Source: an uncultured Bacilli bacterium
Lineage (GTDB): Bacteria; Bacillota_I; Bacilli_A; RF39; UBA660
Direction: 5' to 3'
DNA length: 64,000 nt
Assembly (NCBI GenBank): GCA_934130005.1
Contig: CAKOXD010000001.1
Location: 113,398 to 177,397 of the forward strand
Shown: in pieces, positions 25,257 through 34,608 of the stretch
Layout of the letters: each line of letters starts with the position of its first letter
How positions within the stretch are numbered: position 1 is the first letter of the stretch
Program-made: the position numbers and the translations under genes
Notes under the pieces: generated by a model
Database searches by the model: none
Seen by the model: only the letters and a program-made list of their open reading frames with translations
Told to the model about the DNA's origin: nothing

Positions 25257-26081
25257 CTAATCAACTTTAATTATTGTATCAAATTCACCTGTACCTGCAG
25301 GAATAATTAGTTTTACAACAACATTTAATTTTCCATCTTCTGAAATAAAATATATTAATGAATTATCATTTACAGAATTTTTATAATTATTTATACTCTT
25401 TGTATTGTATTCCTTTATTTCATCATCACTAAAATTTTTTAATTTTTCTTTCATAGTATTTGTAATTGCTGTTTCAACTTTTGAATCAATATTTGAAGAA
25501 TTAAATCCTAAAGTTTCATAGACTTCTTTATATGATAATTTATTACCTGTTTTTAAATCAATATTATATGCATAGTATTTTGGATGAACAACATCAGTTG
25601 CCCCAATTCCATATGATAAAATAACTGAAGCGTAATTTGATGTAATATATTTTTTATAATTACATGGGTCAACATATGTTAATTTATCTTTTATTCCTTC
25701 ATTATATTTATTAATTGCATCATCAAAGACTTTTTTTATTTCATTATTTGCTGATGTAGCATAATCTGATTTAATATTAATATATGGAACTATTATATCT
25801 TTTGCATAATATGTACCAGACTGTGTTTTATATGAGGAAGCATTTACTGTTTTAGTATATTCAGCATCATATATCCACTCTTTATCATTATTAATTTTTG
25901 AAACTGTATTATCAGTTTTAGGAATATCTTCTTTAATAGTATTGCCATTATTATTGTTATTATTGTTTTTATTATTATCTTTTATAAATGATTCATAGAC
26001 AATATATCCTCCCATTAATACTACTAATACTGACAGTAATGTAATTACAATATAAATTTTTCCACTTTTATTATTTTCCAT
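25257..26081 (-). CDS. Membrane-anchored DUF4163/DUF3298-like (RsiV-like) protein
   Basis: 274 residues. One N-terminal membrane helix (residues 9-28) is followed by an Asn-rich linker (residues 36-47) and an extracellular domain. VPYINIKSDYATSANNEI and the later YAYNIDLKTGNKLSYKEV are typical of DUF4163/DUF3298 domains, as in the anti-sigma factor RsiV and the deacetylase PdaC. The cytoplasmic tail is only about eight residues, too short for an anti-sigma domain, and no ECF sigma gene is adjacent. It is therefore more likely a surface or lysozyme-binding protein than an anti-sigma factor (inference). Confidence 0.68.
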   Translation of the reverse strand: MENNKSGKIYIVITLLSVLVVLMGGYIVYESFIKDNNKNNNNNNNGNTIKEDIPKTDNTVSKINNDKEWIYDAEYTKTVNASSYKTQSGTYYAKDIIVPYINIKSDYATSANNEIKKVFDDAINKYNEGIKDKLTYVDPCNYKKYITSNYASVILSYGIGATDVVHPKYYAYNIDLKTGNKLSYKEVYETLGFNSSNIDSKVETAITNTMKEKLKNFSDDEIKEYNTKSINNYKNSVNDNSLIYFISEDGKLNVVVKLIIPAGTGEFDTIIKVD

Positions 26082-26129
26082 ACATATTCCCCTCGCTATT
26101 ATAATTATAACATAAATTTGATATTTTTT

Positions 26130-26717
26130 TCAAAGTTTTATTTTTTTTACTTTTTCTAAATAACATTTACCACATAATGGAACATATTCTATATTTTTAT
26201 TTTTACCATCTATCTCTATTTCATTTCCATCTAAAGTATATTTGTTATCAACTTTTCTTCCAACAAATCTAGCTATTTCCATACATTTACATAATGTTTT
26301 TAATTCTTCTAGTTCCTCTGCTATTTCAAGTAATCTTTTAGATCCTTCAAATGATTCCATTTTAAAATTTGTTCTAAGACCATAACATATAACTGGAATA
26401 TCTAACTTTTTTGTAATTAAAAATAATTCATCTACTTGTTTTTTATTTAAAAATTGTGCTTCATCTACAAAGATACAAGCTAAATTATCAGTTATTTTAT
26501 TTTTAATTAGTTCTAATATTGATTCATCGCCTATTAATATATCAACATCTCTTTTTAATCCTATTCTAGAATCAAGTTTATTACTTCCTTTTGTATCAAT
26601 AATAGGTTTCATTACTATTACATCATACCCACATTCCTCATAATTATGGGCTGTTCTTATTAAATCAATACTTTTACCACTATTCATTGATCCATATTTA
26701 AAATGTAACTTTGCCAT
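26130..26717 (-). CDS. tdk: Thymidine kinase
   Basis: Phosphorylates thymidine to dTMP in salvage. 195 residues with P-loop GSMNSGKS (8-15), Walker B IFVDEAQFL, the lasso region around CYGLRTNF and a C-terminal zinc site of which CGKC is visible. The length matches bacterial type II TK. It starts one base after the DUF4186 gene ends and is the last gene of a five-gene run starting at 30453. Confidence 0.94.
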   Translation of the reverse strand: MAKLHFKYGSMNSGKSIDLIRTAHNYEECGYDVIVMKPIIDTKGSNKLDSRIGLKRDVDILIGDESILELIKNKITDNLACIFVDEAQFLNKKQVDELFLITKKLDIPVICYGLRTNFKMESFEGSKRLLEIAEELEELKTLCKCMEIARFVGRKVDNKYTLDGNEIEIDGKNKNIEYVPLCGKCYLEKVKKIKL

Positions 26718-26718
26718 T

Positions 26719-27075
26719 TTATACCTCTTTTCTAATCCATCTCATTATAACTTCTACTATATAATCTATCTCTTCTTTAGTTAAATTTTTATTTTTATCT
26801 ATATGATGAATTTTCATCAAACATCCTCTACAACATGTTCCAGTAGCATGTTGAGCTATAAATACAGGATGTGAATTTTGTTTCATTGGTGTCTGTCTTC
26901 CGTCATTTAAAATATTTTTAGGAGCTAATCTTTTTTCTATAAAAAAATATGCATCTTCTTTTATCTTATCAAAACCTTTATCTAAAACATATTTTTTCAT
27001 ATTATTATTTAAATGAAAAGAACCTCTAAACTTAGTTTTAGATAAGCTATCTAATAAAAAATCTATTTTGTTCAT
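26719..27075 (-). CDS. DUF4186 family protein
   Basis: 118 residues matching the DUF4186 family, whose highly conserved core NDGRQTPMKQNSHPVFIAQ followed by HATGTCCRGC is complete here. The paired Cys and His suggest metal binding. Homologues are common in bacteria but have no established function. It lies between the Xer recombinase and tdk, with one- to two-base gaps. Confidence 0.85.
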   Translation of the reverse strand: MNKIDFLLDSLSKTKFRGSFHLNNNMKKYVLDKGFDKIKEDAYFFIEKRLAPKNILNDGRQTPMKQNSHPVFIAQHATGTCCRGCLMKIHHIDKNKNLTKEEIDYIVEVIMRWIRKEV

Positions 27076-27076
27076 A

Positions 27077-27964
27077 TTATTTTTCCCTCGCTCTTGGATG
27101 AGTTTTTAAGTATACATTTCTTAATCTTTCATTTGTTATATGTGTATATATTTGTGTTGTTGACATACTAGAATGTCCAAGTAATTCTTGTACACTTTTT
27201 AAATCTGCACCATTTTCTAGCATATGTGTAGCAAATGTATGTCTTAATGTATGAGGACTAACATGATAATCAAGTTCACCTTTTTTTAGAATTTTATTAA
27301 TTATTAGTCTAATACCTCTATCAGTTATTTTTTCTCCATTTTTATTTAATACTAAATATTCACTATTTTTATTTAATACTTCTCTACTATTTTTTAAATA
27401 TAATTCTAATAATTCTTGCAGCGTATTTCCATATAACACATATCTTTCTTTATTTCCTTTTCCTAATATTAAAATTCTTTTTTCATTAAAATTAATATCT
27501 TTCATTTTTATATTTACAAGTTCACTTACCCTTACCCCTGTTGAATATAAAAGTTCTAATATTAATGAATCTCTTAATCCTAGAATATTTTCTTTGTCCG
27601 GAATATTTAATAAAATTTCAAGTTCATCATAGTATAGAAAATTAGGAAGTTTTTTATCTAATTTAGGATTTGATATTAAGAGCATAGGATTATTTTTTAT
27701 AATTTTTTCTTCTTTTAAATATTTATAAAAACTTCTTAATGTACTTATATGTCTAGATATAGTTTTTTTAGAATAATTTTTATCAAACATATATGTTAAA
27801 TATTTTCTTACAAGTTTATAATTCGTTTTTGTTATATCAATATTTTCTTTATTTAAATATTCTTGATATTCTAATAAATCTTTTTCATAATTTTTATAAG
27901 TATTATCAGAATAATTTTTTTCTATCTTTAAATATTTTAAAAATTTTACTATATCTTGTTTCAT
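27077..27964 (-). CDS. xerD: Tyrosine recombinase, XerC/XerD type
   Basis: Likely resolves chromosome dimers at dif. The 295-residue protein has the N-terminal SAM-like core-binding domain (residues ~1-85) and the catalytic domain with all residues: Arg in TGVRVSELV, Lys in GKGNKERYV, HxxR in SPHTLRHTFATHML, His in LLGHSSMSTTQ and Tyr in IYTHIT. No phage or integrative-element genes surround it; it is in a housekeeping operon with DUF4186 and tdk, supporting a Xer role. XerC versus XerD cannot be separated with certainty. Confidence 0.9.
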   Translation of the reverse strand: MKQDIVKFLKYLKIEKNYSDNTYKNYEKDLLEYQEYLNKENIDITKTNYKLVRKYLTYMFDKNYSKKTISRHISTLRSFYKYLKEEKIIKNNPMLLISNPKLDKKLPNFLYYDELEILLNIPDKENILGLRDSLILELLYSTGVRVSELVNIKMKDINFNEKRILILGKGNKERYVLYGNTLQELLELYLKNSREVLNKNSEYLVLNKNGEKITDRGIRLIINKILKKGELDYHVSPHTLRHTFATHMLENGADLKSVQELLGHSSMSTTQIYTHITNERLRNVYLKTHPRAREK

Positions 27965-27966
27965 AA

Positions 27967-29532
27967 TTATTTAACCTTGCCATTTAAATTATTTAAAACA
28001 TTGATATATTCTTCTAAAGATATATAATTTAATACTTCTTCTTTATTATCAATTATGTAATTCTTTTTTATATATAACTGATACATATATAAAACTTTAA
28101 CTTCTCCATTATCGTTATAAGTTATAGGTTCTTGGTATTCAATTTTTATATTTTCATTTGGAATATCAATTTTTTCACTACAAGCTTCTGTTTTAACTAA
28201 AATCCAAGAATTAAAATCATTAGCTTCATCTATAGTCAAATTATATTTATTTAAGTATTCCTCTAAATTGTCAATTTTTCTTTTTTCAAAGATTTCTTCT
28301 AGTTCACTAATTACTTCTTTTTCCATATCAATTCTAGAATAACTTTCTTCCATATCATCTTCTTTTAAATAGACATTTTGCTTTTTTAGTAAGATTTCAA
28401 ATTGATCACAGTTTTCTATATAATTTGAATATTTAACAATATAATCAAATTCAGTACTAGTATTTAATTTATTTTTTTCATTTTGTAAAAAATAATTCAT
28501 TAAAATTAATCTTATTTCTTTTTTACTTTCTTTTGAATATGTTATGTTATTATTTTCACTTTTTAATTCATCATCCATAAGCATTATAAGTCTTATAGCA
28601 TCTTCTTTAGTACCACTAATTTCTTCTAATGCATTTATAAGTGAATTTAAATCTCCATTATCTTCATATTCTTTTATTTTTTCTTCTCCTAATATCATCA
28701 TAAGCATTTCTACATAATTTTTTTGTGTTGCATATGATGGACTAGTATATTTGGCATTTATTCCTTCTAGTACAGAACTTCCTATTTCTATATCATTTTC
28801 ATTTTTCATTGTAAAACTAACATATATTATTTTTTCATCTAAGCTTATACTTGCACATTTACTAGCATGTCTAAATTCATGAAAAATTGTATCTTTATTT
28901 TCTTCTAATACTATATTTTTATTAAAAACCATTTTATGATTTATATAATCAAAATAGGCAATAGCAGATGGGTTATCAGAATTATTTTTTATATCTTCAC
29001 TATCTAATTCTTCTATCTTTATATTACTCATATTATAGTAAAATAAAGTTAAATCTTCACCATTATGCTTTTCTATATATTCTTCTATAAATGGTTTATA
29101 TTTATCACTTATATTTGGATTAATTTCATAAATATAATTTATATCACAATTAACATCTATATAATTTATAAAATCCTCTTTTTTTACTTGTTCATAACAT
29201 AAATTTTCATTTGTTTCTATTATTATGTTATTATATCCATCTCTAGTTAAACTAATATCATGAAGTTTTAAAGCAAATAATGAAACAAATAAAATCTCTG
29301 TACCTAATAAAACAACATATTTAGTATTTTTTTTGTCATAGCAAATTCCTTCAAATTTTGATTCATATATTCTTTTTAATTGAATTAGTTCCTTTAATGA
29401 TACATATTCATATCTTTTACCATTAATTTTTAAGAAATATCTTTTACCGGTCTCATCTGCAAATATTTGATACCATTCATTTTTATATTTTATTTTACTT
29501 AAATATATTAATTTTTCTACATTTAAATTCAT
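27967..29532 (-). CDS. Hypothetical protein with HEFRH zinc motif
   Basis: 521 residues, no signal peptide. HEFRH at 218-222 with GSSVLEGINA (Glu256) downstream suggests a gluzincin-type metallopeptidase centre within residues ~180-320. A short hydrophobic stretch at residues 72-90 could be a membrane segment or a buried strand pair. The C-terminal part is acidic and helical. No named family is recognised. It ends three bases before the recombinase gene. It is the second HExxH orphan in the window (the other is at 8785-9744), but the two share no evident sequence outside the motif. Confidence 0.6.
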   Translation of the reverse strand: MNLNVEKLIYLSKIKYKNEWYQIFADETGKRYFLKINGKRYEYVSLKELIQLKRIYESKFEGICYDKKNTKYVVLLGTEILFVSLFALKLHDISLTRDGYNNIIIETNENLCYEQVKKEDFINYIDVNCDINYIYEINPNISDKYKPFIEEYIEKHNGEDLTLFYYNMSNIKIEELDSEDIKNNSDNPSAIAYFDYINHKMVFNKNIVLEENKDTIFHEFRHASKCASISLDEKIIYVSFTMKNENDIEIGSSVLEGINAKYTSPSYATQKNYVEMLMMILGEEKIKEYEDNGDLNSLINALEEISGTKEDAIRLIMLMDDELKSENNNITYSKESKKEIRLILMNYFLQNEKNKLNTSTEFDYIVKYSNYIENCDQFEILLKKQNVYLKEDDMEESYSRIDMEKEVISELEEIFEKRKIDNLEEYLNKYNLTIDEANDFNSWILVKTEACSEKIDIPNENIKIEYQEPITYNDNGEVKVLYMYQLYIKKNYIIDNKEEVLNYISLEEYINVLNNLNGKVK

Positions 29533-29577
29533 TTTACCACCTAGTTAATTATAACATAATTTAAAAAAATATATAAG

Positions 29578-30453
29578 TTATCTCTTATATATTTGTTTTG
29601 CATATTCTTCATATGCTTTTTTATTAATACCAAATTTAGCTAGTTCATCTTCAGGCATTGAAAGTATTTGATCTAAGTCTAACATTTCATTTATATTCTT
29701 TTCTTCATTTTTCCATGCCTTTGCTTCTTCATATTCTTTAGTTGGAATTTGTTCTTTATATTTAGATGGAATATTTATGCTCATTGTTTTTTCTAATTCA
29801 AAATCTAAATCTTTATCACTTACTTCATTAATACTTAATTTTCTAACACTATTTCTTTCTTGTTCTTTTTTCGTTCTTTCTACCTTTAATTCAGGCAAAT
29901 AATATTCTCTAATAACTAATGTTAAATTTCTAAATGTTCTATAATTAGATAAATCTTTTATTATTAAGCTTTTATAAAAATTTACATCATTTAATGTTTT
30001 AGCTCTATACATAAGATCAATATCTTGTTTTAATTTTAAATTTATATCTTCACTATTTAATATATAATTTCTAATTTTTGAATCATTAAATTTTAAGAAG
30101 AAATTGTCATATCCTTGAATAAATAATTCATTATTAAGATCTATAGATGATTCATTAGTTGTAGTTAAACTTCTAAATCCATTTAAATCCTTATATATAA
30201 CTTCAACATTATTATAATTATCATTATTTTTATATTTTATATATATATCAGCATCTAAAAAATTTATATAACCTTTATCATATAGTCTTTTTATTAATTC
30301 TTTTTCATCATTAAAATATGTTGTTAATTTATCAATTGATGAAATATTTACTTTATATCTTACTTCATTACCTTTTAATTCTTTTATTGGTAATACTATT
30401 TCTTCATTTGTTTGTTTATTACGAGCAATCAAACTATAAATACCTGAATTCAT
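29578..30453 (-). CDS. Hypothetical protein
   Basis: 291 residues, soluble. The N-terminus (IYSLIARNKQTNEEIVLPI) is beta-rich; the middle and C-terminus are charged and helical. The phrase IYKDLNGFRSLTTTNESS could be a loop region. No domain or motif is recognised. Its neighbour (27967) is also unknown, and both are preceded by Shine-Dalgarno sites with gaps under 50 bases, so they form a likely functional pair upstream of xerD. Confidence 0.6.
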   Translation of the reverse strand: MNSGIYSLIARNKQTNEEIVLPIKELKGNEVRYKVNISSIDKLTTYFNDEKELIKRLYDKGYINFLDADIYIKYKNNDNYNNVEVIYKDLNGFRSLTTTNESSIDLNNELFIQGYDNFFLKFNDSKIRNYILNSEDINLKLKQDIDLMYRAKTLNDVNFYKSLIIKDLSNYRTFRNLTLVIREYYLPELKVERTKKEQERNSVRKLSINEVSDKDLDFELEKTMSINIPSKYKEQIPTKEYEEAKAWKNEEKNINEMLDLDQILSMPEDELAKFGINKKAYEEYAKQIYKR

Positions 30454-30491
30454 CTATATCACCTACTATTTATTATATATTATTTAATAGA

Positions 30492-30531
30492 AAAATAAAA
30501 GTAATTATTAAATATTTTTATAATTACTTTT
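30492..30531 (-). terminator. Terminator of topA
   Basis: AAAAGTAATTAT/ATAATTACTTTT hairpin (30497-30508 and 30520-30531) with an 11-base loop; the stem includes the topA stop codon. Confidence 0.65.
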
Positions 30532-32551
30532 TATATTCACAATTACTACATTTTATTTCATTTTTGTGTAATAGAAGCATAGAATTACAATCAGGACAAT
30601 TTTCTCCTGTAGGTTTATCCCAATATGCTGTTTTACATTTTGGATAATTATTACATCCATAGAATATTTTACCTTTCCTACTTTTTTTCTCTATTATTTT
30701 TCCATCACAATTTGGACAATCACATATTTCTTTTTCTTCTTGTTTTTCTTGTTTTATATACTTGCATTCTGGATAATTACTACATGCTGTAAATTTACCA
30801 TATCTACCTTTTCTAATAACTAAAGGATTACCACATTCTGGACAGTTTTCTCCTGTTTCTTGTGGTGCTTCTTTTTCCATACTTTTGAATGCTTCTTCTA
30901 ATAATGGTTCGAATTTTTTATAAAATTCATCTACTGTATTATACCAAATAATATTTCCATCTGCTATTTTATCTAAATCTTCTTCCATAAGTGCTGTATA
31001 TTCAACATTTATGATTGAAGAAAAGAATTCTTGTAATTTATCAGTTACTTCTATTCCTATTTCTGTAGGAACAAATTTTTTTTCTACTATATTTACATAA
31101 CCTCTATCTTTAATATTACTCATTATAGTAGCATATGTACTAGGTCTACCAATACCTAATTCTTCCATTGCTTTTACAAGCTTTGCTTCAGTATAACGTG
31201 CTGGAGGTTGTGTAAAATGTTGTTCTTTAATTATTTTATTTGATACAACTATATTAGATTTATATGTATCAAATGGTGGAATAATATTTTCTTTTGTATC
31301 TTCATAATCTTTATATACTTTTAAATAACCATCAAAAGTAATTATTTGTCCAGTTGTTTTAAATTGATAATTATTATTATCAAATATTACAGTTGTATTT
31401 TCTGTTTTTGCAGGTGCCATTAAATATGCAAGTGCTCTATAATATATCATACGATATAACTTATACTCATCATCATTTAAATATGGTCTTACACTTTCTG
31501 GAGTTCTATTTATGCTTGTTGGTCTTATTGCCTCATGAGCATCTTGAACATTTTCTGTTTTCTTGCTTTTTTTTACAATTCCAACATAGTTTTCACCATA
31601 TTTTGCTTTTATATAATTTTTCGTTTCTGTTATAAATTCATTTGAAAGTCTTGTAGAATCAGTACGCATATATGTTATCAAACCAACTGTTTCATCTTCA
31701 AGTTCTATTCCTTCATATAGTTTTTGAGCAACCATCATTGTTTTTTTAGCATTCATGTTTAATTTTGATGATGATTCTTGTTGTAATGTACTTGTTGTAA
31801 AAGGAAATTTTGTTGCTTTTTCCTTTGATTTTTTTTCTACATTTTCTATTTTAAATGTATTTGATAATTTATCTAATATTTCATTTACTTCTATCTCATT
31901 TTTTATTTCTATTTTTTTATTGTTATATGAAATTAATTCTGATTCAAAATCATTAAAAATTGCTTTTATTGTCCAATATTCTTCCTTAACAAATTTTTCT
32001 ATTTCTCTTTCTTTATCAACTATTAATTTTAGAGCAACACTTTGAACACGTCCTGCACTTGTTCCACTTGTCTTATATTGCATCAATTTACTCAATCTAA
32101 AACCAATAATTCTATCTAAGATTCTTCTTGCTTCTTGTGAATTTACTAAATTTTGATCAATTTTTCTTGGATGTTTTAATGCTTCTATTACAGCATTTTT
32201 TGTTATTTCATTAAATACTATACGATCATAATTATTATCATTTAATTTTAATGCATCATATAAATGCCAGGATATTGCTTCTCCTTCACGATCAGGGTCA
32301 GTTGCAAGATAAACAAAATCGGAATTTTTTACATCTTTTTTTAACTCATCTATTACTTTCTTTTTCCCTTTTATTGTTGTATATTTAGGTTTAAAATGAT
32401 CTTCAATATCGATTCCTAAACCATATTTACCTGTTGTTGATAAATCTCTAATATGTCCCTTTGATGATACTACTTTATAATCACTACCTAAATATTTTCC
32501 TATAGTTTTTGTTTTAGCTGGTGATTCCACTATTACTAGTTTCTTTGTCAT
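30524..32551 (-). CDS. topA: DNA topoisomerase I
   Basis: Relaxes negative supercoils (type IA). 675 residues from the ATG at 32551 (MTKKLVIVESPAKTKTI), chosen because AAAGGAAG lies just upstream; an upstream in-frame start would add seven unrelated residues. The TOPRIM domain has ATDPDREGEAISWHL. The active-site Tyr294 is in YMRTDSTRLS. Three C-terminal zinc ribbons follow: CPECGNPL-CSNYPEC, CPNCDGKI-CNNYPKC and CPDCNSML-CSNCEYKK. The protein is complete. Confidence 0.97.
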   Translation of the reverse strand: MTKKLVIVESPAKTKTIGKYLGSDYKVVSSKGHIRDLSTTGKYGLGIDIEDHFKPKYTTIKGKKKVIDELKKDVKNSDFVYLATDPDREGEAISWHLYDALKLNDNNYDRIVFNEITKNAVIEALKHPRKIDQNLVNSQEARRILDRIIGFRLSKLMQYKTSGTSAGRVQSVALKLIVDKEREIEKFVKEEYWTIKAIFNDFESELISYNNKKIEIKNEIEVNEILDKLSNTFKIENVEKKSKEKATKFPFTTSTLQQESSSKLNMNAKKTMMVAQKLYEGIELEDETVGLITYMRTDSTRLSNEFITETKNYIKAKYGENYVGIVKKSKKTENVQDAHEAIRPTSINRTPESVRPYLNDDEYKLYRMIYYRALAYLMAPAKTENTTVIFDNNNYQFKTTGQIITFDGYLKVYKDYEDTKENIIPPFDTYKSNIVVSNKIIKEQHFTQPPARYTEAKLVKAMEELGIGRPSTYATIMSNIKDRGYVNIVEKKFVPTEIGIEVTDKLQEFFSSIINVEYTALMEEDLDKIADGNIIWYNTVDEFYKKFEPLLEEAFKSMEKEAPQETGENCPECGNPLVIRKGRYGKFTACSNYPECKYIKQEKQEEKEICDCPNCDGKIIEKKSRKGKIFYGCNNYPKCKTAYWDKPTGENCPDCNSMLLLHKNEIKCSNCEYKK

Positions 32552-32612
32552 ATTCCACTTCCTTTGTATCAATTAAATTTATACACTATTATTTTTTTTA
32601 TGTCAATATATT

Positions 32613-33554
32613 TTAACTTTTTATTTCCCTATTACATTTGCTTCCATATGCATCTATTAATTTATCATCTTTATATATTTTTAATATTTCACAATTATTT
32701 GGACACCTATTACATTCCATTCCTTTTGTTTCAAATTTTACATTTTTTATATTTAAATCATAAATTTTATTATTTTTATTTTTAGATAAAATAGCTATTC
32801 CAATAGCACCCATTAAATGACTATTTGGATCTACTATTATATCTTCATTTAATATTTCTTTAAAATATTTTACAACTCCTACATTTTTACTTACACCGCC
32901 TTGAAAAACTATAGGTGCTTTTATTTTTTTACCCTTACCCACATTATTTAAGTAATTTAGCACTATACTTTTTGAAAGGCCTGCAACTATGTCTTCTATT
33001 TTATATCCAAGCTGAGCTTTATGTACCAAATCTGATTCTGCAAAAACAGTACAACGAGCAGCAATTTTAACAGGATTATCAGATTTAAGAGCTAAAGAAC
33101 CAAATTCTTCTATATTTATTTTTAATCTTTTGGCTTGACTGGATAAAAAGGCACCAGTACCTGCTGCACATAGTGTATTCATTGCATAATCGGTTATAAT
33201 TCCATTATTTATCAAAATTATTTTAGAATCTTGACCACCAATTTCAAGTATGGTTTTACATTCAGGATAAAAATGTAATGTTCCAACAGCATGAGCTGTT
33301 ATTTCATTTTTTATAACATTAGCATCTAGCAAAAGTCCTATCAATTTTCTAGCACTTCCAGTTGTTCCTATACCTTTTATTACTATATTTTTATCTAAAT
33401 TTTTCTTTAAATTTTCTACAAGTTTTTTTACAGCTTTTATAGGATTTGCTTCTGTCCAAATATAATCAGATTTTATAATATTATTATTTTCATCTATTAT
33501 TACACCTTTTGTTGATATTGAACCTATATCAATTCCTAGATAACAATTTTTCAT
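32613..33554 (-). CDS. 2-hydroxyacyl-CoA dehydratase activator-like ATPase
   Basis: BadF/BadG/BcrA/BcrD (HgdC-type) ATPase of 313 residues. The actin-like fold is seen in GIDIGSISTKGVII and ILEIGGQDSKII. A 4Fe-4S Cys lies in NTLCAAGTGAFL and a second in AARCTVFAESD; a C-terminal CNRCPNNC cluster motif is an addition seen in the COG1924 large-protein lineage. It is the last gene of a three-gene overlapping operon; in many Bacillota these modules are fused into one ~1400-residue protein. It would pass electrons with ATP hydrolysis to its partner. Confidence 0.88.
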   Translation of the reverse strand: MKNCYLGIDIGSISTKGVIIDENNNIIKSDYIWTEANPIKAVKKLVENLKKNLDKNIVIKGIGTTGSARKLIGLLLDANVIKNEITAHAVGTLHFYPECKTILEIGGQDSKIILINNGIITDYAMNTLCAAGTGAFLSSQAKRLKINIEEFGSLALKSDNPVKIAARCTVFAESDLVHKAQLGYKIEDIVAGLSKSIVLNYLNNVGKGKKIKAPIVFQGGVSKNVGVVKYFKEILNEDIIVDPNSHLMGAIGIAILSKNKNNKIYDLNIKNVKFETKGMECNRCPNNCEILKIYKDDKLIDAYGSKCNREIKS

Positions 33555-34608
33555 TATTTTTCCTCATTTCTATCATATCATAAAAAGCTTCTAATCTTGT
33601 TTTTATACCTACTTCACTTGTATTAGCATCAAAGGAAAAAAATATAACTGGGACATCATATTCTTTGCATATTTTGTTTATTATAGCCATTATTCCTATT
33701 TCTGGTGTACAAAATGACGATTTTATATGAATTATACCATCATATTTTTTTTCACATAAATATTTACATCTTCCAATATTATCATGACTATCAGCACCCA
33801 TTTTATATCTTATATATTTTTTTGCACTTTTTAAATATTTTAATCCTTTTTTCTTTTTTTCAAACAATAAATAATGAGCATTAGTAAATCGTTTTATTTC
33901 TATATTATGACTTGCTAGTTCACGTTCTAAATAATAATTAGCAAATGGTTCCATCACTGTATAAAGTTCACCTATAATACCTATTTTTAATCTATTTTTT
34001 GGTTTATTTATTTTTACATTTTTTAATTTTCTATAATATTTTCTATATATTCTATTTAAATTTAAAAAACTTTTTACATTTTTAAATTTTTCTAGCATTT
34101 CTAAATTAATTTTTTCTAATTTACCACTTGAATCAAATCCAATATTTTGTCTAATATAATCATCACATTTATCCATATATTTAAGCATTTTAGTTGTTAT
34201 AAACGAATAATATAATAATCTATCTATTTTTAATTTTGGATTTATTCCTTTTAAATCCTTATAAATTTTTTTTAAATCTGTAACACCTTTAGTTACAAAG
34301 TTTACATATTTAAATTTATATCCCAAGTCCTTTAATATTTGTTCTTGTAATTCAAAATAATATCCATATCTACATCCACCACCAAATTGAATTACAACGT
34401 TTGCCCCCATTTCTAATGCTTCTATATAATTTCCTAATGTATATTTAAAAGGAGTACAAACAAACTCTGGGCTATTAGCATTTCCAAGTTCTATTGTTTT
34501 TTTAGTAATTGGTGGTGGTTCTATTATTTCACAATCTAATATATGCTTGAATAAATACATTGCTGGTATTTTATAGTTTCCAACAAGTGGAAATGTTACT
34601 TTATTCAT
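33529..34608 (-). CDS. CoA-dehydratase-like protein, COG3580/3581 type (larger)
   Basis: 359 residues. The N-terminus VTFPLVGNYKIPAMYLFKH and the motifs CTPFKYTLGNYIEAL, IQFGGGCRYGYYFE and SSFCTPEIG match the DUF2229-associated 2-hydroxyglutaryl-CoA dehydratase-like proteins. Cys residues at these motifs probably hold an iron-sulfur cluster. It overlaps the activator by 26 bases and its partner subunit by eight. The true substrate of this family is unknown; a classical acyl-CoA substrate is not shown by any neighbour. Confidence 0.8.
   Translation of the reverse strand: MNKVTFPLVGNYKIPAMYLFKHILDCEIIEPPPITKKTIELGNANSPEFVCTPFKYTLGNYIEALEMGANVVIQFGGGCRYGYYFELQEQILKDLGYKFKYVNFVTKGVTDLKKIYKDLKGINPKLKIDRLLYYSFITTKMLKYMDKCDDYIRQNIGFDSSGKLEKINLEMLEKFKNVKSFLNLNRIYRKYYRKLKNVKINKPKNRLKIGIIGELYTVMEPFANYYLERELASHNIEIKRFTNAHYLLFEKKKKGLKYLKSAKKYIRYKMGADSHDNIGRCKYLCEKKYDGIIHIKSSFCTPEIGIMAIINKICKEYDVPVIFFSFDANTSEVGIKTRLEAFYDMIEMRKNNEKLLSRN

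Noticed and set aside
25257..26081. RsiV-type anti-sigma factor
   Set aside because: The cytoplasmic part is only about eight residues and no ECF sigma factor gene is adjacent, so only the extracellular domain similarity is claimed.
27077..27964. Tyrosine recombinase as an integrase of a mobile element
   Set aside because: All neighbours are housekeeping or unknown genes in the same operon, no att-like repeats flank it, and the sequence is of Xer type.
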